NCBI GenBank assembly: GCA_025765615.1
Contig: JAIVFJ010000089.1
Location: 186,001 to 250,000, forward strand
DNA length: 64,000 nucleotides
Source: Zopfochytrium polystomum
Lineage: Eukaryota; Chytridiomycota; Chytridiomycetes; Chytridiales; Chytridiaceae
Reading direction: 5' to 3'
The translations under genes and the position numbers were made by a program. Under the pieces are notes generated by a model. It was not told the origin of the DNA and did not search any database. It saw only the letters and a list, made by a program, of their open reading frames with translations. Positions 9,657-20,444 of this stretch are shown here, piece after piece; within the stretch, counting starts at the first letter, position 1, and each line of letters opens with the position of its first letter.

Positions 9657-11162
9657 ACAAGATTTTTTTTTTATTGTTCCAGCCCCAGAGGGGCTGGTGG
9701 GAAGAGAAAGAGCCATCAACAGTGAACTGGAATGGACTACGTCCAGGTATCACCTCAGCAAACCCACCCCATGCGCTACAGACTTACAGGGTTGTCAGGC
9801 ATCTCCACTGCACATAAAGCCACAATGATCAAAGGAGAAGGGGAAAACACAGAATCAAGAAAATAGAGAAGTGAGTCTGAAGGAGGTCAGTGTAAGAGAG
9901 GGGAGCAGCTGTGAAAAGTTGCAGGGTTGGGATAAGCCAGATTAGGCTACAGCCCATGTCAAGATTGAGAAGGACAACAGTGGCTCAGTGAACATCAGGG
10001 CGCTCAGCAGGAGATGGGTGACGAGTGGCTCTTGCTTGTTGGTGTGAGGGGAGTTGTATTGTGTGGTGAAGCCAGATAATGCCTGCAACAAGTTTTATGT
10101 GGCTGAGGTAGTGGTCAATCCATCTGGAAGAAACCTTGGTGCGCAAAAGCCAGATGCCAGCAAGGTTCAGTGGAGTGCCGGCGACTACACATGGTGCAGT
10201 GAGGTTGAGAGGGTTGTGAAGAGCTGTTACAAGTTCTGTGGGATGATGGAGTGGGAGGGAGGGAAGAGTTGATGTTTGGAGAAGACAGTGGGTGAGAGGC
10301 TGTGGAACAAGGGTGATAGGCCTGGGAGTTTGGTGGAAGGGATCTGTGGGGCTTGGAGCACTTGTCAGAGGGCTTGATGGACTTTGACTTCTCCCAAGAG
10401 ATAGTGTTGTCACAGTGGGGAATCCAAATAAGTCGATGGGCGTCAAGAAGGAGCTGAGAGAAAGTGGTGACAAGGGTTTAAGGATAGAGGTAGAAGGGTT
10501 ATCATGTGAGAATAAGGTGTCATAAAAGGATTGAGGGATGAAGCCACGAAGGAGGGAGGAAAAATTTATACAAGATTGATGATCAAAGAGAAATTTAGGG
10601 TGGGAGAGCCAGTAAATGGGATGGGCTTGGGGAGGAGAGTGACCATGAGGTGTAGGAGGAACAGAGGAGGAAAGAGTTTCAGCAATGGTGTTGCAAATCA
10701 TGGTAATGGCGTCAGCAGCTGCAGGGCATTGCCAGACATGCTCTGTGGTTTCCAAAGCGTGGTGGCATCGGCGACAGAGCCCATCAGGGGGAGACTTGAG
10801 GGTGTCGTTGGTGTAGAACTTTTTGGGTGGGCAAAGTGTTACTGAGGATTTGAAGTTGATACTTGCAATGAGCAGAGCCAGGGAGGGTGCCAAAGAGGGA
10901 AGAGGGTTTAATTCCAGAGTGGAGAACAAGAAATGTGGCTTCCCAATGAACTAGGTCAGGGTTGAGGGTGATGTGGGCAAAGGCTTAGGTGTTCAGAAGA
11001 GCAAAATGGTGAGAGAGACCTGTGAGGAGTCGCAGTTGTCGTCGAAGTTGGCCCAAGACCGGGGTATTTGAGATGAAGGCGGTGGCTGGGAGGATCTGTT
11101 GTGAGAGGATTGGTAACAAAGTTGGGTTGGAAGTCGAGGGTACAGATGATGCCAGCTTGTCG
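9657..11162 (-). mobile_element. LINE-like (non-LTR) retrotransposon fragment with poly(A) tail
   Basis: On the minus strand the segment ends with a conserved ~330-bp 3' UTR and a poly(A) tract (T-run at 9662-9672). Upstream is an ORF (10929-9985, 314 aa) with a Cys/His motif LCRRCHHALETTEHVWQC, which resembles the zinc-binding region after LINE reverse transcriptases. Further upstream (10956-11160) is more coding-like sequence in a shifted frame. The reverse transcriptase core itself is missing (5' truncation). The same 3' tail occurs inverted at 11163-11585 and again at 27350-27520. Confidence 0.55.
9985..10929 (-). pseudogene. C-terminal part of a LINE-like ORF2 (zinc-binding region)
   Basis: A 314-residue open frame with a CxxC...H...C motif (residues about 52-70) and low-complexity Pro/Ser/Leu stretches. 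The Cys/His spacing fits the RT-associated zinc-binding domain of non-LTR elements. No polymerase motif is present, so this is only the 3' end of the element ORF. Family assignment is tentative. Confidence 0.4.
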
Positions 11163-11585
11163 CTTCACCACACAATACAACTCCCCTCACACCAACAAGC
11201 AATAGCCACTCATCACCCATCTCCTGCTGAGCGCCTTGATGTTCACTGAGCCACTGTTGTCCTTCTCAATCTTGACATGGGCTGTAGCCTAATCTGGCTT
11301 ATCCCAACCCTGCAACTTTTCACAGCTGGTCCCCTCTCTTACACTGACCTCCTTCAGACTTACTTCACTATTTTCTTGATTCTGTGTTTTCCCCTTCTCC
11401 TTTGATCATTGTGGCTTTATGTGCAGTGGAGATGCCTGACAACCCTGTAAGTCTGTAGCGCATGGGGTGGGTTTGCTGAGGTGATACCTGGACGTAGTCC
11501 ATTCCAGTTCACTGTTGATGGCTCTTTCTCTTCCCACCAGCCCCTCTGGGGCTGGAACAATAAAAAAAAAAAAATTTTTTTTTAG
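11163..11585 (+). repeat. inverted second copy of the LINE-like 3' tail
   Basis: About 420 bp nearly identical in reverse complement to 9657-10080, ending in A(13) at 11570-11582. It begins at the shared GCTTCACCACACAATAC and carries the same C-terminal codons and 3' UTR. With the minus copy it forms a long inverted repeat with a ~1.1-kb centre. Bases 11586-11731 contain nothing recognisable. Confidence 0.65.
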
Positions 11586-11731
11586 GAGAAATAAGAGTGA
11601 AATCAGTAGCAGAGGGGCTTTCACAAAAGAATGAATAAGGATATTGGTCGAGTTGAGGCAGCGGTCCTGGGTTTTCAGGCAGTTTTTGGGGCAGGTTTTA
11701 GGGCATGTTTGGGGGCAGTTTTGCTGGGGGG

Positions 11732-11925
11732 TGTTGAGATTTGATCCTAGGAAGCCAGCTTCCTATGTCGACAGCGGCCTCGTTGCTGCCGCCGATGCGA
11801 CTTACGCTAAGTTAGTAAGCCGAAAAGCCTAATCTGAATCCAATGAAAAGAGTTAGGTGAAGACGGCAGTGATTCTAGCTTTGCTTTCCAAGGTTTCACC
11901 AGTGAGGACAATGCGCTTAGAATCA
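11732..11925 (-). repeat. LTR-like repeat, family B (copy 1)
   Basis: Read on the minus strand it starts TGATTCTAAG at 11925 and ends ATCTCAACA at 11732. It is related to 62409-62630 over its 5' ~80 bp and its last 12 bp. Both start with a short inverted repeat (TGrTTCTA...TAGAAyCA). A solo LTR of a copia-type family is the likely reading. Confidence 0.45.
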
Positions 11926-11965
11926 CCCTCAATGGGTTCAGAGAAATGTTGAACAGGGCAGCTCA

Positions 11966-13285
11966 CTACAGCTCCAGGTCAGCTGATTGTTGTCCGAACC
12001 AATGTTGAACCAGGGACTGGTTGAGTTGAAATGCTCCTAAAGATTTCAAATCATTTTCCCCTCTCTGTGTGGAGCCCAGTGCTTGCGCACTGGGCTCCAC
12101 ACAGAGCTTGGTTGATTTGAAATGCTCTGAATATTTCAAATCACCCTCCCTCTGTGGGAAGGGGTTTACAACACCTCCCCAAGTGGAAGAGGAACTGGAG
12201 GCATTGGCCAGCGCAACAGCAGTATGAGTTGAGTGTGTGGTGACAGCTGATCGAGCTGGGACAGTAGTAGAAGAAGGTTCAGTGGAGGAACAGTCGTCAA
12301 GGTCTTCGTCAACTGGGTCATTGTATTTCAACCATTCTTCAATTGTCTTGAGGTGGGAGCTGAGGAGCTGGGTGGTCAGGTCCACTGCAGTGAGGTGGCT
12401 GTCCAATGTTGCAGTGAGTGGCTCCAGTGTGGTGACTCGCTGATTTAGGTTGTGGATGGCACCAGCATGGTTTTAGCGAAGTGTCCACGTTGGCTCCAGC
12501 AGCTGCAAGTCTCTGAATGTTGTGGTCCACCTTTGCTAGGCTGTGTTCCAATGCTGCGGGGATTGGCTCAATTTGGGTAAGATGAGTGGTGAGTTTTTGG
12601 ATATCAGTGCGCACTGAGGTCTGATGCTCTTTCAGCTCAGTGCGCAAGGAGGTCTGTTGTGTGTTGAGTTGTTGCTGGATGTTTTCAAGGGCCTACAAAA
12701 TTGACTGCAGCTCTGGAGGTGGGACAGAAGGAGGGGCAGGCAGGACAGGTTGGGGGAGTTGTGGTGTTAGGAGGGGCTTGAGCTGTCTGGCTGTTGTCTT
12801 TGGAATCTGCTGAAGTGGCTTGGTTAAGGAGGGAGCCAGAGGGTCAGCCAGTTTTGCAAGATTGGGAGGTATGGTTGGGGTTTCCACAACAGCAACAGCA
12901 GGGGAAGGGAGTGAAATCTTCCTTTTGGAGTGCGTGAAATGGGGGGGCACAGCTGTTGAAGACAACTGATTGGTTAGTTTTTTGGCAACATCACTGCATG
13001 GGTTGTAAAAACAAAATGGGCAAATGATGAAAGGCCAGCGGTGCCCTTTGCTGAGTTGAAGAAGCCTGGAATGTGAACTGATGTGCACCCAAACCCATAT
13101 TGGATGGGCCCCAGGTCATATATACTTGTGGAGCGACAAATTGTTATAAAGGACAGCTGTGTGTTGCTTTTCATCACTGATTCGCTGCTGGCTTTCTGCA
13201 GAAGGTTCCAGTGGTCGAATTGTGATGCCAGTGCCCATAATTTCAGCTGATTCTTCAGGTTGGTGACCACATCCTTTTCCATCAC
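11966..13285 (-). pseudogene. degenerate gag/ORF1-like gene with zinc knuckle (copy 1)
   Basis: Minus-strand fragments run in several frames. First comes a segment containing QFDHWNLLQKAS (near 13215), then a CX2CX4HX4C zinc knuckle (CCCCGNPNHTSQSC near 12900). A Pro-rich linker follows, then a heptad-like coiled-coil stretch (12647-12340) and an acidic/Ser/Thr tail. The same protein family is on the plus strand at 27171-29400. Order and knuckle suggest a retroelement Gag or LINE ORF1. Frameshifts and stops show it is broken. Confidence 0.45.
12063..12106. repeat. perfect 20-bp hairpin
   Basis: Arms 12063-12082 and 12087-12106 are exact reverse complements around a 4-nt loop. Related ~40-bp sequences with GATTTCAAATCA flank the hairpin on both sides, as if it sat between the halves of a duplication. 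Confidence 0.8.
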
Positions 13286-13553
13286 AAACGATTCTGGTGA
13301 GCGTTAATTTTTTTTTCTTCTCACTTTTATTTTTTTTTTGTTGCCTTTCTTTTTGTGCTGGTCGTTCTCCTCGCTCTCGGTGCTCCTTGCCCGGTTGCCG
13401 CCCTCCACGACGCCATCCACTGTCTGTCTCTCATCCTGTCTCCCCGAATGGCTTGTTGTCTCTGCCTCGAATGCGTGGAGGAACAGTCGGCGACGTCGTA
13501 CTTAAATAGTCCAGTGGTCCCACCCTCACTTTGGCCCGCATTTTGAACGAGAA

Positions 13554-14944
13554 ATGGCTCTCCCTCCCGTCAACGTCTTGATGGTCGGTACCGGCGAATG
13601 TAGGTTATCGCATGCCCTTCTGTGATTACTGTCCTTCATTGACCACTGCTGGCAATGGTGTGTGCCAACATTGCGTATCGCCCTTCCAACTTCGTTCACA
13701 CCAGATACTACTGGCTACACCGGCGCTACGAATGTCTCAGACAAGTCTCTTGGTGTCGTCGCCCTTGTCATGTTTGACTGTCGCTCGCGCGGCAAGGTCG
13801 CCAACGTTAGTATGGTGGGAACCACTGGGAAGAAGCATGGGGCAATCAGAGAACACCTCGCCAACGGCCTTGGAAGAAAGTACAAGAACATGGATGTGTC
13901 GGTGCAGCTCTTTCCGGACGACGCCGTGGAACGCGACGCTGACGCCTACAAAGGCGCTATCGACCAGCTCGAGAAGGGCGACGCTGTCATCATTTTTACC
14001 CCTGATGACACCCACTTCGACATTGCTCTGTACGCTGTGAAGAAGGGCATGCACGTGGTAAGCCTCACTCCACAGCGGCGGGCCAGTTTCTTCTATTGCT
14101 CACAACTCATTATTACAAGCTTGTAACCAAGCCCGCCGTGAAGACCGCAGAGGAGCATCGCATCCTTGTTGAGGAGGCCGAGAAGCAGAACGTCCTGGTC
14201 GCCGTCGAGCTTCACAAGCGCTTCGACCCCATTTACGCAGATGCTCGGGAGAAGATGCGTACCCTTGGCGACTTCTCCTACTTCAACGCATACATGAGCC
14301 AGCCTAAGTACCAACTCACAACGTTCAAGGCGTGGGCTGGAAAATCCTCCGACATCTCTTACTATCTCAACTCCCACCACATTGATGTCCTCACCTGGGC
14401 ACTGCAAGGGGTTGCTGTCCCCATTAGCGTCACGGCGTCCGCCGCCACCGGCGTTGCCTCATCGGAAAAGCACGGATGCGCTCCAGGTACGGAGGACACA
14501 ATCACTCTCCTTGTTACCTTCCGCAACATCGCCTCGGGAAATACGGGCACTGCTGTCTTTACCTCTTCGTGGATAGCCCCTAAGGCTGAGGTCCACACCC
14601 AGCAGCGCTTCTTTTACATGGGGCACTCGGGAGAGATCCGTGTTGACCAAGCACACCGCGGCTATGAAAGTGCGACCGACTCGAACGGTTTTGGCCAAAA
14701 CAATCCACTTTACATTCGGTACCAACCAGACCCGTCCGGAAAGTACGTCGGCCAGTACACTTATGGCCACCGGTCGCTCGAAGCGTGGATTGATGCTGTT
14801 CAGGCAATCAAAGCGGGCAAGGCCACCCCAAGCGACTACGTGGGCTCTTTAGCTACAGCGAAGGAGACGGAGGTGATTACCAAGATTTTGGAAGCGGGCA
14901 GAAAGTCTTTGGACCAAGGCGGGACACTGGTGAAGATTGATTAA
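13554..14944 (+). CDS. Gfo/Idh/MocA-family NAD(P)-dependent oxidoreductase, 407 aa
   Basis: Predicted cytosolic dehydrogenase or aldose-type oxidoreductase with an N-terminal Rossmann fold. Exons are 13554-13599, 13705-14057 and 14120-14944; introns are 105 and 62 nt. Splicing at 13599/13705 creates the nucleotide-binding motif VLMVGTGEYTTGYTG (residues 8-22), whose GTGEYTTG is typical of fungal members. Residues near 135 (VTKPAVKT) carry the family's active-site EKP-like motif in K-P form. The C-terminal domain includes YYLNSHHIDVLTW, with a conserved His pair. The substrate cannot be told from sequence. The start ATG gives the shortest leader before the Rossmann strand. It lies 224 bp upstream of MPS1 on the same strand. 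Confidence 0.85.
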
Positions 14945-15167
14945 GTGTCCGTTAATATATATGAGTTCATTGAAGAGCAGCCTGGAGTGGTTTCTTGTGC
15001 ACGAAGAGTAATAAAGGGATTTCGTTGGGGTCGGAGACGAAATTCGAACTCCTCCACAAAAAGGGTGCTTGGCGACCGTGTCAGATTGGCAACTGAACGA
15101 CAAGGGCACACGCCTGAGACGCCGCCTCTCCCACCCATTCGGCCTGGCCGGACTGCCTTCCACGCGA

Positions 15168-18100
15168 ATGCCCGAAGGTATAGAAAGGAACGATATCGAC
15201 GGTTGGTCGGACTTCCTCGAGTCGCGTAAACGCACGGACTCCAGTAGGTCGCTTCTCGAACTTTACGCTGAAGCGACGTCGAGGTGAGGAGCCACGATCG
15301 GTTCTGGGTGGGGATATAGTTATTTTTCCTTTGGTGACTTACCTTTCAGTCTGTTTGCCTCCTCCAAGCCTGTCGGTCGACAAGTTTCGAAATGATTCCA
15401 GGTACCTCGACGAGAAGCAGCCCCCTTTGATGCACGTAATACCTGGGGCTTACTCGATTGTTGTTGCTTTAATCATCATCAGACTCCTCGACATTTGGCT
15501 CGATTTTCTGAACCTGCAGAAGTACGAAGCGACATGGGCATTCGCGTCGATTGGCAATCAACGCCCAGATCTGGAGCCGACATTGACGCTTTTTCACTTT
15601 TCTGTTATGGCAAACCAGAGTCGAAAACTCAAACTATGTGGAAATCAGGGACCACTACAAGTTTCTCAAGTCACGAATGGGATGCCGCTCTTCCAGGTTG
15701 TACCGCCAATGGGCAGAATTTGAGGATGAGCAAGGTAATGCTTTTTGTGAACGGCTTGAATTTTTGCAACTGGGGTAGTGCTCTTACCTCTGTTTCCTTG
15801 TCCGCGTTACCTGATAGGCCATCGCGACAAGGCAATTTCCATTTTGAAAAGCGGCGTGCAAACAGCAGGTCCGTCCGATCCCCTCCGGGAACTCCTCGCG
15901 CGGCTTGAGCGAGGCGAAACAATTGGCTGCTCTTTCGACCACAACCCTGCACCCCTTGGCCCGCCAGCTCCACAGCAGTACAAGAAGCCCCACTCGGACC
16001 CATTCCGAATGAAGTTTCCTGGGCCATTGCGTACCACGACCCGAACGGACGCAGCTCCCGACCTCGCCACTACCACGCCGTCCATGCTCGCACTGCCACT
16101 GCCCCTACCAGCACAGCCTTATTCGGCTCCTGCGCCCGCCCTTGACGCACCGCAGAGTCTACCTGCTCCTTCAAATGCTGAGTCCGTCCCACACCATATC
16201 ATGAGCCAATACGCAGCAACTCCGCTCCGTTCTCCACCACTGATTGCAGTTCCGCCACTGCGTAGCCGCAGTGGATCCACCATTCCACGCCCTAACGCTT
16301 CCACCAAGGAGTCACTCATCGTATCCGCGCCTTTCGCGGCAACAATAGCGGCGACAGCTTCCGCACCCCCCGCAGCCCCTGTAAAGGCGTCCGCCAGATG
16401 CCCAGTACTGCCTGCTGTTGCCGCCGCTGCCGGCACAGGCCGGCGACCGAACTCATCGTTCTTCACGGCAACGAGGAGAGCTGCTGCGACTTCTGCGACT
16501 GCAGCCCCGGTTGCGACAAGAGGGAGGAAAACCATGGAACCAGGAGCAACGGTGTCTTTGTCTGTTGATGAAACGAAGAGAGAAGTGACGAGTGCACAAA
16601 TGTTGCGGTCCGTCGATAGTGTCTCGGACTCTTCTCTGCAGAAAGGCAGCCAGCTTGGCGATGACTGCGACCGGGTCATTTCATTGTCCGAGGGAACGCG
16701 CTTGAACGACGTAAGTTATCTTATTCCCTGTAACTGCTGGATTTCCTCAGTTGGCCTCTGTTGTACAGAGTCCTTGCTCGATAGACTCAGCCGTCATCGT
16801 GGAGCCGAGGAGATCCTTCAGCAAGTACGTATCAGTTTGCCGCAACGCATGCCGCGATGTATTGCTTACAAAGACGATACGTTCCTCCTTGCGTGGAAAA
16901 TGGCTGCAAAACTTTGAAGACGACTGGACGCTGTACATGCAGGGGAACGCAAGCATTTATTTGATTCTTCTAAAGAAACAACTCAAGCGAATGCAGTGGG
17001 CACCTCAGCGAATTCTCCGGGAGAACCGCATCACCCAGCCACAAGCCCCCAACCGCGGCCGCCACCTATCGACACTTACCCAAACCGCTGTTTGCGCCAA
17101 CCTCTTGCGACTATCACTGCTCCCGCTCAGCAGTCGTTGCCTTCGTCAGAAGAACCTCTGGGAGGCGCAAGACCGGCATGCCCTTCGAAAATTGGCGATG
17201 TCTCTATGGTTGCTTGCACCCCAGTCGTCGGCGGTGCTTTCGTCTTTGACCAGCCGCACCACTCTTTGCAGAACCTCCAGCAGCACGAGCGCCGCTTACT
17301 CCATCCACCGCCACCGCCGTTGCCCGTTAGTCATCAGTCGATACCCTTAGCCATGGCCCCCACACCAACACTCACTGCAGCAGCCCCCGTGGGGGTGGGG
17401 TTGTACAGTGGCAGTTTTGCACCAACTCCACTTGCCGTGTTAAATAGCAATGCGGCTGGCGTTCTTGTTGCGGGCACGCCAATGGGTGGTGGTGGCGATG
17501 CGAAAGCGGGATTGGAGGTTGGTACTCTGGAAAGATTTTTCCAATTATTCATTGCAATGGCTTCTGGCCTGCAACTATCTCGCACTATTAACTGATTCAC
17601 AAATAAGCCAAGACTTAATACGCGCCTTACGGTCAATGGCAAGCCGTACAACTTGATCAGCCTGATTGGTCGCGGAGGCAGCAGCAAGGTGTATAAAGTC
17701 ATGGCCGAATCATCGCTTCAAACGTTCGCTCTCAAAAAGGTCAAGCTGGACTGGGACGATCCTGCCACAACTGATGGCTACCTCAACGAAGTTCGCTTGC
17801 TGAGGAATTTGGCAGGCACCGATCACATTATTGGGCTTATTGACGCCGAGGTTGTTGACTCGTTTTTATATGTGGTAAGCTGATGTGGAGGGCACGTTGG
17901 GGGAGATGCGGCATTTCTCAAAGGATTTCTCCTCACGGCGAAAACTTGAGTCGTTGAGATGACCGCGACTCCTGCAGCTTCCATATCCACCCCCGAACAC
18001 TCACCGCGCTTCAACCAACGCTGCATTGACGCCGGGCGTTAAACGCAGGTCCTCGAGTTTGGTGAAATCAGCTTGCAACAGCTTCTCGTCAAAGATGCCG

Positions 18101-19167
18101 GCCGCAAAATAGGTGACATGAATTTTGTGCGATTGATGTGGAGTCAGGTGAGAGCAAGGCAGTGTGTTGAGGAGGCGGATTCATTAACCACCACTTTCCC
18201 ACCGTTCCCAAAACAAACACTCACTTGTAATAACCTCTGCCCCATCCCCCAGATGCTTAAGGCAGTGCAATGCATTCATGATGAAAACATTATTCACTCG
18301 GACTTGAAGCCTGCGGTATGATTCAAACTTTGTCCACGGTACCCGTGGATCTTAATGCAGAATACAGAATTTTATGCTAGTGGAAGGAACGTTAAAGCTG
18401 ATCGACTTCGGCATTGCCCGATCGATTCCAAATGATACAACTAACGTGCATCGTGATTCTCAGGTCTGTTGGCTCATCGTTTGTTCTCTTCACGTTTACT
18501 TTTTTGGTGTACTGCCCTTTGCCCTTCGTAGAACGGAACTATCAACTATATGGCGCCCGAAACATTCATCGAGGAAGATTCCGATTCAGCCGGGGCAAGC
18601 TGGAAGGTTCGCCTCAGCTCCGCTTCTCGTTTAAACCCTTCATCATACCCACATATTGCCCTTAGATTGGTCGCTCCAGTGATGTTTGGTCTCTCGGTTG
18701 TATCCTGTATCAGCTGGTGTACGGCCGCACACCCTTCTCACACTTAGCTCCCAACCGCCGACGCATCGCAGCCATCACAGACCCGACTCATGTCATTCTC
18801 TTTCCACCACCACCTCTTGTGTCGTCGTTGACTACCACTCCTTCCATTGAAACAGTAATACCTGTGGAATTAGCGAAAAAGTTTGTCGACCCCAGCATCA
18901 TCGCCGCTATGAAGGGTTGCCTGGTGTTTGAGCCTAAGGGCCGCATGACCATACCGCAGTTGCTCACCCACAAGAGCCTACATTCGTGCGGTGTCTGCAT
19001 CGAGGACCTGGTCTTTGTCATCGACGCAGCGCGGAGAGAGGGCCGAAAGACGGAGGACTTGGCGAAAGTAAGACCCTCTTCGTTCCTCCCCATTTTCCAC
19101 TTGTGCACTGACATTGAACTCTGACCGCTCCATGCAGGAGTTGTTTCAAAGACTGTTTGAGGTGTAG
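15168..19167 (+). CDS. MPS1: MPS1/TTK dual-specificity spindle-checkpoint kinase, multi-exon
   Basis: Kinetochore kinase for spindle assembly checkpoint and spindle-pole duplication. Well-supported exons: 15168-15283, 15369-15401, 15483-15521, 15619-15734, 15818-16710, then 17608-17874, 18049-18147, 18253-18315, 18368-18463, 18532-18606, 18666-19067 and 19138-19167. All introns from 17875 on are phase 0. One or two exons in 16751-17517 are present but their edges are uncertain. The first exons encode the Mps1 TPR-like domain ([30 protein letters not shown]). A long Pro/Ala/Ser-rich linker follows. The kinase domain has [34 protein letters not shown] and [11 protein letters not shown]. The start at 15168 is the first in-frame ATG; an upstream exon is possible. 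Confidence 0.85.
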
Positions 19168-19720
19168 TGGTCGTCGTCAAGACGGTCTCGTCTTTTCATT
19201 TTAATATTTCTACCTCGCAATTGTACTACGATTTGTGAAAGAATGTAATTTTCATCGAGTAAAATAATCGGGCAAGGCAAAGAGGCTTTGTGTGACTAGA
19301 CATACATTCAACGATACTAGCGTCGTCATCATCAACCAGTCAAACCCGTTTCCTTTGGAGCCTGCAGACTCTCCTTACAAAGCATGTTTACTTGAAGGTT
19401 GGCAAAGAGTGACGTGTTTGTCCAGCAAGGAACCGGTGCCAGTGAGAGAACCATCTCTGAATACCAAGCTATACGCCGTTGCTGCAGGAGTGGCGCACGG
19501 ATCCTGTCGATGCTCATCGACTTGTGGGCCAGTTGGCAGCAGCCAGAGCAGCGATGCGCATTGGTAGCCTCAAGGACGTCGGAGGCCACGCACGACGGGG
19601 CGGCCTTGCTACGGGCTACCTGCTGCAGCTTCCCTCGTGTGTCGGCTCACCTACCAATTGGCACACAACCCATTCCAGCGCAGCCGCTGTTAGTTTTGGG
19701 CCTTTAGGTGTAAGCAGTGT
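19168..19720. other. unassigned sequence between MPS1 and the hAT element
   Basis: A GC-rich stretch (about 19440-19715) has an open plus-strand frame ending GPLGVSSV, with coding-like composition but no recognisable family. It may be a decayed host exon or the terminal region of the hAT element. Nothing else can be supported. Confidence 0.3.
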
Positions 19721-20137
19721 TTAGGAGCTTGTCCCAAGAAGCCCCACAATCAATTCTTCGCTCCAGAAATATCGATTCTCTTTCAAAAACAGCATACATT
19801 CAAAATTCTGGCAGCATAGATTTCTGGTCGTCAGTGCAAACAAAAGAACATTTGCTGAAGAGCCTCTCAACAATGTTTGACATTGGAGGTATCCATGACA
19901 GGTCTGGGTAGTAGAAAGCACCACAACGCTGCTTCTTCCTGAGTCCATCCTCCATAATACTTTCCAAACTGCTCTTTGTTGGCGTCATAGGAGCTTCTTG
20001 TGGCCGGAGCAACCGGCTGCATTGAACTGTCTCTGCCAGGGTAAGGGAGTCCTCTGAGCCCTCAAGAATTTTAACAAAGCCTGATTCAAATGTTTTGAAC
20101 TTTACGATATTGGCTTCTGGTCCAAGATACTTGATAT

Positions 20138-20444
20138 TGTCAGGAACAGGGCAGGACAGGACAAGGCAGACAAGGAACTGAGAGGAGTGATGATTGTATT
20201 GGAACCAATAATTCACTTGAGGGATGGGACAGGTCCCCCATCCCCTTTTATACCTTTTGAGAGTCTTCCTTGTCAAGACTCAAAGAAAGTTCCAGAAAGA
20301 GCAATTAGTAATACAATGATACCAATGATACCAACGACAACAAGACAAGTCAGGAAAGCAAAGAAGGTTCCAGAAGGTTCCACAGGGTTCCATGAAGGAA
20401 TGTCCTAGAAGGTTCCAGAGGTTTCCAGAGGGTGATTCATAACA
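20138..20444 (-). repeat. Ty3/gypsy LTR, 307-bp variant (3' LTR of copy 1)
   Basis: TG...CA LTR on the minus strand. It lacks one 46-bp unit of the heat-shock-element array present in the 353-bp LTRs at 52509, 57461 and 60827. The polypurine tract of the internal region (CCCCCTTTTAGG on plus) adjoins it. Confidence 0.85.

Noticed and set aside
14990..15090. Possible tRNA on the minus strand (GAGTTCGAATTTC resembles a B box)
   Set aside because: No T-stem pairing and no matching acceptor stem or A box at the right distance; it lies at the 5' edge of the MPS1 locus.
15778..16029. Overlapping ORFs on both strands inside MPS1
   Set aside because: Shadows of the coding strand; the TPR and kinase blocks fix the true frame.
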